DNA of 64,000 nucleotides from Arthrobacter sp. S39. Lineage in GTDB: Bacteria; Actinomycetota; Actinomycetes; Actinomycetales; Micrococcaceae. Positions 1 to 8,222 of the stretch are shown here, in pieces (within the stretch, counting starts at the first letter, position 1; each line of letters starts with the position of its first letter). Under the pieces are notes generated by a model that was not told where the DNA came from, ran no database searches, and worked only from the letters and a program-made list of their open reading frames with translations. The position numbers and the translations under genes are program-made. The stretch covers positions 124,001 to 188,000 of the forward strand of contig NZ_SIHX01000001.1 of NCBI RefSeq assembly GCF_004320525.1, in the 5' to 3' direction.

Positions 1-1394
1 AGGCCGGTGCCATCCTGGTCAACGTCAATCCCGCCTACCGCAGCCACGAGCTGGAGTTTGTGGTGAAGCAGAACGGCATGCGCCTGCTGGTCACGGCGCC
101 GTCGGACCGGACCAGCGACTACGTGGGGATGGCACGCCAGGCGCTCGCGGAGTGCGCGGACCTGCGGGAACTGGTGTTCCTGCCGGATTCGGGTGTGGAC
201 GGGCTCGACGCCGGTGTCCCGGCCAACGAGGCAGAGCTGACGTACGCCGAGCTGCTCAAGGGGGCGGACGCCGTCGCGCATTCCGGCCTCAACGCGAGGA
301 TGGCGGAACTGGACCCGCACGATCCCGTCAACCTGCAGTACACCTCAGGGACAACAGGGTTCCCGAAAGGCGCAACGCTGACGCACCACAACATCCTGAA
401 CAACGGCTACTCCATCGGTGAGCTGCTGGGCTACACAGAACACGACCGGGTGGTGATTCCGGTGCCGTTCTACCACTGCTTCGGAATGGTGATCGGCAAC
501 CTGGCGGCGCTCAGCCACGGCGCGGCCACCATCATTCCCGGCCGCGGCTTCAGTCCGGCGGCGGCGCTGGAGGCGGTGCAGGACTTCGGCGGGACCTCGC
601 TGTATGGCGTGCCAACGATGTTCATCGCCGAGCTGGCGCTGCCCGACTTCGCCTCCTACGACCTCGCGACGCTCCGCACCGGCGTGATGGCCGGATCGGT
701 GTGCCCCGTCGAGGTGATGAACCGGGTGATTTCGGAGATGCACATGGTGGATGTGGCCATCTGCTACGGCATGACCGAGACCTCGCCGGTGTCCACCATG
801 ACCCGGAATGGGGACACCCTGCAGCAGCGAACCGAGACGGTGGGCCGCACCATGCCGCGGCTGGAAAGCCAGGTCATGGACCCCGGCTCCGGCGAGGTGC
901 TGGAGCGGGGCCGGATCGGCGAGCTGTGCACACGCGGCTATGCGGTGATGCAGGGGTACTGGGACCAGCCGGACAAGACCGCGGAAGCCATCGATGCCGA
1001 CGGCTGGATGCACACCGGCGACCTCGCCCGGATGGACGACGGCGGATACGTGGTGATCGAGGGCCGGATCAAGGACATGGTGATCCGGGGCGGTGAAAAC
1101 ATCTACCCGCGCGAGATCGAGGAGTTCCTGTACAGCCACCCGTCCATCCAGGATGTGCAGGTCATCGGGGTGCCCGATGCCAAATACGGCGAGGAACTGA
1201 TGGCATGCGTCATCCTCAGGCCCGGCGCCGAACCGCTCGACGCGGCCGCCGTCGCCGAATTCTGCCGGGGCAAGCTGGCCCACTTCAAGATCCCGCGCTA
1301 CGTGGACGTCCGCGAAAGCTTCCCCATGACGGTTTCCGGAAAGATCCGGAAGGTGGAGATGCGCGAGGAAGCCGTCGCCCGCCTCGGCCTCTGA
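1..1394 (+). CDS. AMP-binding acyl-CoA synthetase, 5' end cut by window edge
   Basis: The reading frame is open from base 3 without a start, so the gene begins upstream of the window; the visible part is about 463 residues. Motifs are those of the ANL adenylate-forming superfamily: the phosphate-binding loop YTSGTTGFPKGA, the acyl-adenylate motif CYGMTETSPV, the TGD box in GWMHTGDLARMDDGG, the hinge and A8 motif GRIKDMVIRGGENIYPREIE, and the C-terminal catalytic lysine in SGKIRKVEM. The family activates carboxylic acids to acyl-AMP and transfers them to CoA in the cytosol. The sequence resembles medium/long-chain fatty acyl-CoA synthetases (FadD-like), but the substrate cannot be read from sequence. 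It ends 3 bases before a 65-bp palindrome. Confidence 0.93.
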   Translation, partial: AGAILVNVNPAYRSHELEFVVKQNGMRLLVTAPSDRTSDYVGMARQALAECADLRELVFLPDSGVDGLDAGVPANEAELTYAELLKGADAVAHSGLNARMAELDPHDPVNLQYTSGTTGFPKGATLTHHNILNNGYSIGELLGYTEHDRVVIPVPFYHCFGMVIGNLAALSHGAATIIPGRGFSPAAALEAVQDFGGTSLYGVPTMFIAELALPDFASYDLATLRTGVMAGSVCPVEVMNRVISEMHMVDVAICYGMTETSPVSTMTRNGDTLQQRTETVGRTMPRLESQVMDPGSGEVLERGRIGELCTRGYAVMQGYWDQPDKTAEAIDADGWMHTGDLARMDDGGYVVIEGRIKDMVIRGGENIYPREIEEFLYSHPSIQDVQVIGVPDAKYGEELMACVILRPGAEPLDAAAVAEFCRGKLAHFKIPRYVDVRESFPMTVSGKIRKVEMREEAVARLGL

Positions 1395-1397
1395 GGG

Positions 1398-1462
1398 GCA
1401 ACGCGGGGTCACTTCCGGCCCAATAATCCGGGTTCTTTGGGCAGGGAGTGACCCCGCGTTGC
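1398..1462. repeat. 65-bp palindromic repeat, copy A (diverged)
   Basis: Outer arms of 16 bases (1398-1413 and 1447-1462, GCAACGCGGGGTCACT and its complement) pair perfectly; the inner part is imperfect. Its length and ends equal those of the copies at 2445 and 7336. It begins 3 bases after the stop codon of the acyl-CoA synthetase gene and lies between two genes on the same strand. It could act as a terminator hairpin, but no T-tract follows. Confidence 0.9.
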
Positions 1463-1527
1463 TGGGGTCGTGGCTGTCCTGTGGATAACTTCTGAAGATA
1501 TTCCTCGGAGAGTGCACACTGGGTGCC

Positions 1528-2442
1528 ATGGTTACTGCGAAGCCACTGCCCGAGGAACTCTCCAAGCTGCCTTTCACCATCTATCAGGCACGCGCCCTGG
1601 GTGTCGCACCAAAGCGTTTGCGCGCGAAGGACGTTGTTGGCGCAGGCCGCCTGATTCGTGCGCACACTGGCCGGGACGTTTCGCTGATTGAGCGGGCACG
1701 CGTACTCTGCGCTGCCACGCCCGACGCTTGGGTGTCCCATGAGACCGCTGCGATTTTCTTCGATTTGGGCCTTCCTCCGTGGCTGGGCCAGGAGCCGTGT
1801 GTCCATCTCAGCAAGCCCCATGGGTTGCCCAGGGTTCGCCGGGCCGGCATCATCGGCCACCGCGTGCGTGTGATTTCCGGTGAAGTTGTGGAGATTGACG
1901 GGATCAGGGTTAGCGGGCCCGCGCGGACGTGGCTTGACCTGGCCCATCAGCTGCCCCTGCGATATCTCGTGGCCATGGGAGACCAACTGATCCGCAATCC
2001 ACGACCGGAGTTGGAGTTCCGTAGCCTGCCGTTAGCCTATAAAGACGGACTGCGGCTGCTGATCCGGCAGCATCCCAACATGAAAGGCGTCGAAAAGGCG
2101 CGGCTTGCATTGGATGAGATGCGGGTAGGGTCGGATTCGTTCCCGGAAACGTTCCTTAGGCTGGCGCTGTTGGACGCACACCTGCCTGAGCCCGAATTGC
2201 AGCTCCGTCTTGATCCCGACAATCCTTGGTCGCCCGAGGCCGACCTTGGTTACCGAAAGCATCGGATCGCGGTGCAGTACGACGGCGCGCATCACCGATC
2301 GAGGGAACAGCAGTCGCGCGATAACCGCCGTGACGAATTTTTCATCAGCGCAGGCTGGTCCTATTTCAAGCCCAATGCAGACGACCTCGCCAACGGTTTT
2401 CAGGAGCTCATCGGGCGCATCAGACGGGCCCGCCGCCCCTAA
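1528..2442 (+). CDS. DUF559-type PD-(D/E)XK nuclease-like protein with AbiEi-like N-terminus
   Basis: A 304-residue protein. The last ~100 residues match the DUF559/Vsr-like restriction-endonuclease fold: E207 in SFPETFLR, D239 in PEADLGYR and the strand VQYDGAHHR (250-256), where the usual E-x-D/K reads Q250-Y251-D252. The first ~130 residues look like the AbiEi-type regulatory domain often fused to DUF559 in actinobacteria. The function is unknown; DNA cleavage is an inference and the Q in place of E may weaken catalysis. The gene seems less GC-rich than its neighbours and is bracketed by copies A and B of the 65-bp palindrome. Start ATG 1528 lies 66 bases after copy A. Confidence 0.8.
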   Translation: MVTAKPLPEELSKLPFTIYQARALGVAPKRLRAKDVVGAGRLIRAHTGRDVSLIERARVLCAATPDAWVSHETAAIFFDLGLPPWLGQEPCVHLSKPHGLPRVRRAGIIGHRVRVISGEVVEIDGIRVSGPARTWLDLAHQLPLRYLVAMGDQLIRNPRPELEFRSLPLAYKDGLRLLIRQHPNMKGVEKARLALDEMRVGSDSFPETFLRLALLDAHLPEPELQLRLDPDNPWSPEADLGYRKHRIAVQYDGAHHRSREQQSRDNRRDEFFISAGWSYFKPNADDLANGFQELIGRIRRARRP

Positions 2443-2444
2443 CC

Positions 2445-2509
2445 GCAACGCGGGGTCACTTTTGGCCCGATATTCGAGGTTTATCGGGCCAAAAGTGACC
2501 CCGCGTTGC
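2445..2509. repeat. 65-bp palindromic repeat, copy B (perfect arms)
   Basis: Two 28-base arms (2445-2472 and 2482-2509) are exact reverse complements around a 9-base loop. It fills the whole gap between two convergent genes: it starts 2 bases after the DUF559 gene stop and ends 2 bases before the multicopper oxidase stop. It fits a bidirectional terminator, though no T-run follows either arm. Confidence 0.95.
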
Positions 2510-2511
2510 TT

Positions 2512-3984
2512 CTACTCGGGCTGGTTGCCGGCGCCGCCGTTGATGGTGAACGGTGTTGTGACTCCCTCGTACATCACGTGGGCGACGAGGCCGTCGACGG
2601 CGTGCGGGAGCGTGTGGCAGTGGTCGCTCCAGATGCCGGGGTTGTCGGCGACGAACGCGATTTCGTATGTCTCGCCGGGGTGGACGTCGAGTGAGTCGAC
2701 CCACCACGGGCTGCCGGACGCCGGGATGCCGTCGCGTGAAAGCACAACGACGTGGTGGCCGTGCAGGTGCATCGGGTGCACCTCTCCTGATTCGTTGACG
2801 ATGCGCATGTGGACGACGTCGCCCTGGCGCACGTGGAACATCGGCACGTCCGGGAAGAGCTGCCCGTTGATCGTCCAGAAGTTGCCGGGACGGCCGTCGA
2901 TAAGGCCCAGGCGGCGTCCGATCACGTAGTCGAACGTTCGGTCCGGTGACTGAGGGTCGAAGCCGAGCGGTGCCGGCTCGCCGTAGGCCAGCAGGTCGAG
3001 CGTGTCTGAGGGTTGCCGGGACGGAGGCGCTCCGGAACCCGGATCGCCGATGGTGATGCTTCGGGCCCCGCCGACGTGCAGTCGTGCGGAGCCATGTGCA
3101 GGGGCCTGCACCGTGACGTCCAGCCGGCCGCCGGCAGGAATGAGTACTTTGCGGCCTTCGACGGCGGCCGGCCCGTTCACGTCGTGCCCGTCGGTCGCGG
3201 CAACCCGGATGGGAGCGGCGGACCAGACTGCGGCAGTGCCCTGGTCGGTGTTGATGACCCGGACCCGCACGGCGGTGCCGGGCCCGGCCGGCACGTGCTC
3301 GTCCTGGACGCGCCCGTTGAGGGTGTGCTGTCCGCCGTAGACGTGCAGCAACGCGACGGCGTCGGCGTCGTGCTGGTTCGACGGCGGCGCTGCGGGGTCG
3401 ATGACGACCGCACCGAGCAGCCCGCCCCCGACCTGCTCATGCGACACCTGGTGCGAGTGATACCAGTACGTGCCGGCGTCGTCCGCGGTGAAGCGGTAGA
3501 CATGGCGGCCGCCGACCGGCACCGCGTCCTGCGTAATCCCGGCGACCCCGTCAGCTTCGTTGGGCACGTCCACACCATGCCAGTGCAGGGTGGCGCCGGC
3601 TGCGACCGACTCGTTGACGAACACCGCCTCGACGAGGTCGCCCTGCCGGGCGCGGATTGTCGGTCCCGGGGACGTGCCGTTGACGGTGTACCCCTCAACC
3701 GGGCGCCCGCCGGGGATATCGATCGTCTGACAGCGGGCGACGAGTTCGATCCGGACGTCAGGGGCCCGGAGCGGGTCCGCGATCAGCCCGGTCACGCTGA
3801 CGGTACTGGCCGCACCCGGCCCTGTGGCACCGTTATGGACATGGCCGGCCTGACCGCCGCCCATGTCCATGACGGAATACTCGCCCAGCAAAGTTGAGCC
3901 CCATCCGAGCGCACCCAGGCCTAGGGCACCGGTCAGCGCGACGCCGGCGGCAACGCGCCGGACCAGGTCAGGTCGCGATGGCAT
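2512..3984 (-). CDS. Multicopper oxidase (two recognisable copper-site halves, exported)
   Basis: A 490-residue protein counted from ATG 3984, chosen because it puts a basic stretch and hydrophobic helix (MPSRPDLVRRVAAGVALTG) at the N-terminus as an export signal or anchor. Copper motifs are present: HWHG near 134, YWYHSH near 174-178, HPMHLHGHH from 403 and HCHTLPH from 455 with Cys456 as the T1 ligand. The axial position ten residues after the Cys is Leu466, not Met. The family oxidises metals or phenolics with O2 reduction to water outside the membrane. The gene overlaps the upstream membrane-protein gene by 17 bases, so the two are probably co-translated. The true substrate (Cu(I), Mn, nitrite-type) is not visible. 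Confidence 0.88.
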   Translation of the reverse strand: MPSRPDLVRRVAAGVALTGALGLGALGWGSTLLGEYSVMDMGGGQAGHVHNGATGPGAASTVSVTGLIADPLRAPDVRIELVARCQTIDIPGGRPVEGYTVNGTSPGPTIRARQGDLVEAVFVNESVAAGATLHWHGVDVPNEADGVAGITQDAVPVGGRHVYRFTADDAGTYWYHSHQVSHEQVGGGLLGAVVIDPAAPPSNQHDADAVALLHVYGGQHTLNGRVQDEHVPAGPGTAVRVRVINTDQGTAAVWSAAPIRVAATDGHDVNGPAAVEGRKVLIPAGGRLDVTVQAPAHGSARLHVGGARSITIGDPGSGAPPSRQPSDTLDLLAYGEPAPLGFDPQSPDRTFDYVIGRRLGLIDGRPGNFWTINGQLFPDVPMFHVRQGDVVHMRIVNESGEVHPMHLHGHHVVVLSRDGIPASGSPWWVDSLDVHPGETYEIAFVADNPGIWSDHCHTLPHAVDGLVAHVMYEGVTTPFTINGGAGNQPE

Positions 3985-4435
3985 CGGCGGCGGTTTTCTC
4001 GGCACCGGCCGTCGCGGACCGCCTGATCCGCCTCGCCGCGTAGACGGAGGCGAGCAGGACGGCCAGCGCATTCGCACCGTGGACGAGGCCGAGGTACGGC
4101 ATGTCGACGATGGAGTAGCCCAGGGTGATCTGCAGCGCCACCAGGGCGAGCACGATGCCTGCCCACTTGCGTGCCCCGCGTGCTTTCACGAAGAACGCGA
4201 TGATGAGCAGCGCGACGGCGGCGAGCGGTATGACCATCCCGCCGACGATGCCGTGGATCGGGAACCCGAGGTCCCCGGTGAACGTCGCCTGGCGGCTCTC
4301 GACGAGGGCCTTGTCGATGACACCGCCGTCCTGGACGTAGCGGCCGATGCCACCGAGGGCGAAGGCGATGGAAGCAGCCTGGACAACAACGCCGCCGGCG
4401 ATGATCCAGGCGAAGGCCGAGTATGTCCTGCGCAT
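3968..4435 (-). CDS. Four-helix membrane protein (DUF6220-like)
   Basis: A 155-residue protein with four hydrophobic segments (about 8-28, 58-80, 88-107, 113-132). Histidines sit in helix-associated positions (FPIHGIVGG and LGLVHGANA), a layout seen in small haem-binding membrane proteins such as cytochrome b561 or CtaA-like families; haem binding is only an inference. The C-terminus is basic then Ala-rich. It is the first gene of a two-gene minus-strand operon with the multicopper oxidase, and may pass electrons to it or sit with it in the membrane. The family name is recalled from general similarity and was not searched. Confidence 0.6.
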   Translation of the reverse strand: MRRTYSAFAWIIAGGVVVQAASIAFALGGIGRYVQDGGVIDKALVESRQATFTGDLGFPIHGIVGGMVIPLAAVALLIIAFFVKARGARKWAGIVLALVALQITLGYSIVDMPYLGLVHGANALAVLLASVYAARRIRRSATAGAEKTAADAIAT

Positions 4436-4612
4436 GATGTCCTCCTCCTAGTCGTGCGGTCGCCGTTCCGCGGCATCCGCTCGAGCCCACCGTAGGCTTC
4501 CGGAGGGCATGCCCGGAACGCGGGTGGCCGCAGGGTAGTTGGGGGCCAGCCACCATGGGGGTTGGGTGGGTACCCCCTCCCGGTAAGCGTTCCGGAGGCG
4601 GATCATGGGATT

Positions 4613-6649
4613 GTGCTCCGACGATGGGGATTGCTCGCCACGCTCGCTCCGATCGGAGCGGCGTCGCTGATCTACGTCGTTATCATCCGGGGATTTGTCG
4701 CGCCGGGGAATCACGGGCTCAGTTGGCCGCTGCTCGGAGTGCTGCCGATGTTCGTCTTCGGAATGTGGCTGATGACGGTCTCATCGTCCCGGTCCGCGAT
4801 CTTCGTCGCCACCGCCGTTACAGGCATGGCGGTGAGCTCGGCGTACGAAGTGTTCGCGGGTCAGAACTTCGGGCTGATCGGGCAGCCGTGGTTCCCGCTC
4901 GTGAACCTGATCGGGCTGATGGGGGACGCGGTGGCGGGCGCAGGCCTGGTCAGCATGTTCGCGACTTTCCCGACGGGTGTCCCGGAACGGCGGTGGCAGC
5001 GCGTCGCCGTCGGTCTCCTGTGGGTCCCGGTGGTGGTGACACCCCTCTCGCTGCTCACCAACCCGCACCTGCTGGTGCCGCAGTTCCTGGACATCAGCGA
5101 TGCGACTCCCAACCCCTTGGCATTGCCCTGGCTCGTTGGGGCTGCCCCGGCGGTGGATTGGGTCGTCTTCCAGTGGCCCTCCGTATGGTTCGGCGTAGGG
5201 GTGCTCCTGAGCCGTGCCCTCTTCGGTGACGAGGGCGTCCGTGCGCGCACCCGGGTTATGACATGGGTAGTGCTCGCCACGGTGCTCAGCTACGGGATGT
5301 TTCTGTACGGCCCGCCCAACGCCTTCACCACGGCGGCCGTTTTCGTTTCGCTCATCGCCATCCCGCTCGCGGCCATCCACGGCATCCTGCGTTACGGCGC
5401 CTTTGACATCCCGGCGGTTGACCGTGGACGTCTGGCGGCGCGTTCGTCCAGTCTCCTGATCGTTGTGCTGTACGGGCTCGCCGCGGCGACGCCCGCCGTG
5501 CTGTTCGCAGACGGCTTGACGCCTATCGGGGCCGTCCTCCTGACCACGCTGCTCGCTGTCTGCCTGCTGCCGGTCCGGGGCTGGCTGCAGCGTTGGATCC
5601 AGCGCGCCGTCTTTGGAGACCGGGACCGGCAGCTCATGCTGCTCAGCGAGCTGGGCTCCCGCTTGGAGCAGTCCGTCGAGCCCGGCGAGTTGATGTCCCG
5701 GCTGGCGGCAGCCGTGCGGGATGGGCTCGATGCATCCTGGGTCCGCATCTTCCTCGCAGGTCCTGACGGCAGGTCTGTGGCGTCTCCCACCGGAGTGGCG
5801 GGCGATGTGAAGGGGGAAGCTGTCGCCTCCTGCGACCTCGACCGGGCTAATGAGACACTGGGCCGCATCGAGCTCGGGCCCCGCCGGCGCGGTGACTACA
5901 GCGACGGCGAACGTGCCTTGCTCGGTACGGTCGCCGGCCAGGCTGCGGCGTCCGTCGCGAACGTTCGCCTGAGCGCCCAGCTCGCCGAGCAGCTTGACGA
6001 GCTGAGTGCGTCGAGGGAGCGGCTCGTCGCCGCGCAGGATGATGAGCGCAAGCGCCTCGAGCGGGACCTGCACGACGGGATCCAGCAGAACGTGGTCGCG
6101 CAGATCGCCGGACTCCGCCTCGCCCGGAACCGGCTGCAGCGGGGCGAGCTTACGGCGGATGAGCTGGCAGGGCTGCAGGACCAGGCCCGGGAGACGCTCA
6201 CCGACCTGCGTGAACTCGCCCATGGCATCCATCCGCCGGTCCTCAGCGATAACGGCCTCGTGGCGGCCATCGAGTCGAGCGCGGTCAGGTTCCCCATCCC
6301 GCTGACCGTGGAAGCGGACGACACCGTCAGGGCTGAGCGCTTCCCAGAGGAAGTGGAAACGACGGCGTACTATGTGGTCCGGGAGGCGCTCGCAAACACG
6401 GCGAAGCACGCGAATGCGACGTTCGCCTCGGTAGGGCTCGCCCGGAAGGACGGGCATTTGCAGATCGCGATCACAGACGACGGGTGCGGCATCGGCACTC
6501 TTGCGCCGGCCTCCAGTGGCGGCCTGGCGAACATCCGCGACCGGGTGGCTGCGCTCCGGGGCAGCCTGAACGTCTCAGGCCACGACCCAACGGGCACCAC
6601 TGTTTTGGTGGACCTTCCTATCGAGCGGGAAGGGCACCACGTTGGATGA
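4613..6649 (+). CDS. Membrane sensor histidine kinase, NarL/DesK-type (HisKA_3)
   Basis: The N-terminal half holds about nine membrane segments, followed by a GAF-like region and a HisKA_3 dimerisation domain with the phosphoacceptor in RDLHDGIQQNVV. The HATPase domain follows, with N-box EALANTAKHANA and G-box DDGCGIG. It autophosphorylates on His and passes phosphate to the downstream regulator. Start: GTG 4613 has GGAGG at 4594-4598 but with long spacing; the longer TTG start at 4562 lacks a ribosome site. The gene is divergent from the multicopper oxidase operon and overlaps the response regulator by 8 bases. The signal sensed is unknown. Confidence 0.85.
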   Translation: MLRRWGLLATLAPIGAASLIYVVIIRGFVAPGNHGLSWPLLGVLPMFVFGMWLMTVSSSRSAIFVATAVTGMAVSSAYEVFAGQNFGLIGQPWFPLVNLIGLMGDAVAGAGLVSMFATFPTGVPERRWQRVAVGLLWVPVVVTPLSLLTNPHLLVPQFLDISDATPNPLALPWLVGAAPAVDWVVFQWPSVWFGVGVLLSRALFGDEGVRARTRVMTWVVLATVLSYGMFLYGPPNAFTTAAVFVSLIAIPLAAIHGILRYGAFDIPAVDRGRLAARSSSLLIVVLYGLAAATPAVLFADGLTPIGAVLLTTLLAVCLLPVRGWLQRWIQRAVFGDRDRQLMLLSELGSRLEQSVEPGELMSRLAAAVRDGLDASWVRIFLAGPDGRSVASPTGVAGDVKGEAVASCDLDRANETLGRIELGPRRRGDYSDGERALLGTVAGQAAASVANVRLSAQLAEQLDELSASRERLVAAQDDERKRLERDLHDGIQQNVVAQIAGLRLARNRLQRGELTADELAGLQDQARETLTDLRELAHGIHPPVLSDNGLVAAIESSAVRFPIPLTVEADDTVRAERFPEEVETTAYYVVREALANTAKHANATFASVGLARKDGHLQIAITDDGCGIGTLAPASSGGLANIRDRVAALRGSLNVSGHDPTGTTVLVDLPIEREGHHVG

Positions 6650-7334
6650 GCAGGGTGTGCTGCGGGTGGTGGTCGCCGAGGACAACTACCTCGTCCGCGA
6701 GGGGATTCGCCGGCTGCTGGAGGACTCCGGCGAGATCGACGTGGTCGCGTGCACGGGCAACGCGACCGAATTGCTCGATGCCGTCCGCCGGTTCTCGCCC
6801 GATGCGGTCCTCACGGATATCCGGATGCCGCCGGGGCACCACATGGAGGGCATCTCCGCGGCCCGCGCGATCCGGGTTGGCCACCCGGACACAGGCGTGG
6901 TGGTGCTCTCGCAGCACGCCGACGAAAGCTACGCGCTCGCGCTCTTCGCCGACGGCTCGGCCGGCCTTGGCTACCTGCTGAAGGACCGCATCGGCGACCT
7001 CGAGGACCTCGTGCACGCCCTCCGCGAGGTGCGGATGGGCGGTTCGGTGATCGACCCGCAGATCGTCGACACGCTGGTGCGCCGCCGGAGCGCGGGCGGG
7101 GCCAACCCGCTCTCGGAGTTGTCGCCGCGTGAACTCGACGTGCTGCGGGAGATGGCACAGGGAAGGACCAACGCCGGCATCGAACAGTCGCTTTACTTGT
7201 CCTCCTCCACCGTGGAGAAGCACGTCAATTCGATCTTCACCAAGCTCCGCCTCCCCGCGACAGGCGTGCACCGCCGGGTGGCCGCGGTGCTGGCCTTCCT
7301 GCAGCGGAACGGCAACGACACTCCGGCCTCCTAA
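6642..7334 (+). CDS. LuxR/NarL-family response regulator
   Basis: A 230-residue partner of the preceding kinase. The receiver domain has the acidic pair in VVVAEDNY, phosphoacceptor D59 in AVLTDIRMP, and the conserved Lys in YLLKDR. The C-terminal helix-turn-helix (LSPRELDVLREMAQG to TVEKHVNSIF) is NarL-type. It starts at TTG 6642, 8 bases inside the kinase gene, which indicates translational coupling. Likely targets include its own operon or the divergent oxidase operon, but no binding site was identified. The stop codon lies 1 base before palindrome copy C. Confidence 0.92.
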   Translation: MDEQGVLRVVVAEDNYLVREGIRRLLEDSGEIDVVACTGNATELLDAVRRFSPDAVLTDIRMPPGHHMEGISAARAIRVGHPDTGVVVLSQHADESYALALFADGSAGLGYLLKDRIGDLEDLVHALREVRMGGSVIDPQIVDTLVRRRSAGGANPLSELSPRELDVLREMAQGRTNAGIEQSLYLSSSTVEKHVNSIFTKLRLPATGVHRRVAAVLAFLQRNGNDTPAS

Positions 7335-7335
7335 A

Positions 7336-7400
7336 GCAACGCGGGGTCACTTTTGGCCCAATAATCGAGGTTTATTGGGCCAAAAGTGACCCCGCGTTGC
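7336..7400. repeat. 65-bp palindromic repeat, copy C (perfect arms)
   Basis: Arms of 29 bases (7336-7364 and 7372-7400) are exact reverse complements with a 7-base loop. The sequence is nearly identical to copy B. It begins 1 base after the response-regulator stop and ends 15 bases before the stop of the convergent ABC permease gene. Confidence 0.95.
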
Positions 7401-7415
7401 CTTGGAGGAGGGGAC

Positions 7416-8222
7416 TCAGCTGAGGTTGCGGTTGATCGCCCGGATACCAACCACCAGTCCGACGGCGGCAGTCACCGATGCGGCGAGCAGGCCCAGGAGC
7501 GTGTCCGTCCCGATGCTGCCGGCGAACAGTTCCCGCTCGGCGTTGACGAGGTAGGTCAAGGGGTTGAAGAGGCTGGCGGTCTTCATCCAGTCGGGGCCGG
7601 CTTCGATGGGCAGCATGATGCCGGAGAGGATCATCAGCGGGAAAAGCAGCGTCTGCTGCACACCCCAGAAGATCCACTCCTTGTTTTGCGAGACCAGTGC
7701 CAGCGCATAGGACAGCGCGCCGAGCCCGATGCCGAAAATGCCCAGGATGACCAGCCCGGCCAGCACGTGCAGCGGGTAGAAGACGAAGCCGAACGGGATG
7801 CAGACCAGGGCGATCAGCAGTCCCTGCACCACCAGCGGCGCCCATTCCTTCAGCGCCCGTCCGATCATCAGAGAGGAACGGGACAGCGGCGTGGCCAGGA
7901 TCCGTTCGTACGAACCGGTCATGAGCTCGTACTGCAGGTTGGAGCCGGTCATGGACGTGCCGAACAGGGCGATCATCACCACCACGCCGGGCAGGAACCA
8001 CTGGAGTGTGGACTGGCCGCCGAACGCGGGTGCGCCGACGGCAGCGCCGAGCAGCGGGCCGAACAGGCCCAGGAACACCAGCGGCTGGATCAGCGAAAAA
8101 ATCAGCGAGAACGGATCCCGCAGCGGCAGCAGCATCTCGCGCCAGAACACAAACTTCGTGTCCCGCAGGACCTGGCCAAGGTTCGGCTTCTTCAGGACTT
8201 CGGCGGTGCTTTGCGCAGTCAT
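7416..8222 (-). CDS. ABC-2 type exporter permease (DrrB-like)
   Basis: A 268-residue membrane protein with about six hydrophobic segments and the ABC-2 permease pattern, including YERILATPLSRSSLMIGRAL at the cytoplasmic coupling region. With the overlapping ATPase gene (the ATPase TGA and this ATG share base 8222) it should form a DrrAB-type exporter for hydrophobic compounds or drugs. The substrate is unknown. Confidence 0.88.
   Translation of the reverse strand: MTAQSTAEVLKKPNLGQVLRDTKFVFWREMLLPLRDPFSLIFSLIQPLVFLGLFGPLLGAAVGAPAFGGQSTLQWFLPGVVVMIALFGTSMTGSNLQYELMTGSYERILATPLSRSSLMIGRALKEWAPLVVQGLLIALVCIPFGFVFYPLHVLAGLVILGIFGIGLGALSYALALVSQNKEWIFWGVQQTLLFPLMILSGIMLPIEAGPDWMKTASLFNPLTYLVNAERELFAGSIGTDTLLGLLAASVTAAVGLVVGIRAINRNLS

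Noticed and set aside
4781..6457. 558-residue minus-strand open frame opposite the histidine kinase.
   Set aside because: No motif; reading frame stays open because of the high GC content of the kinase gene.
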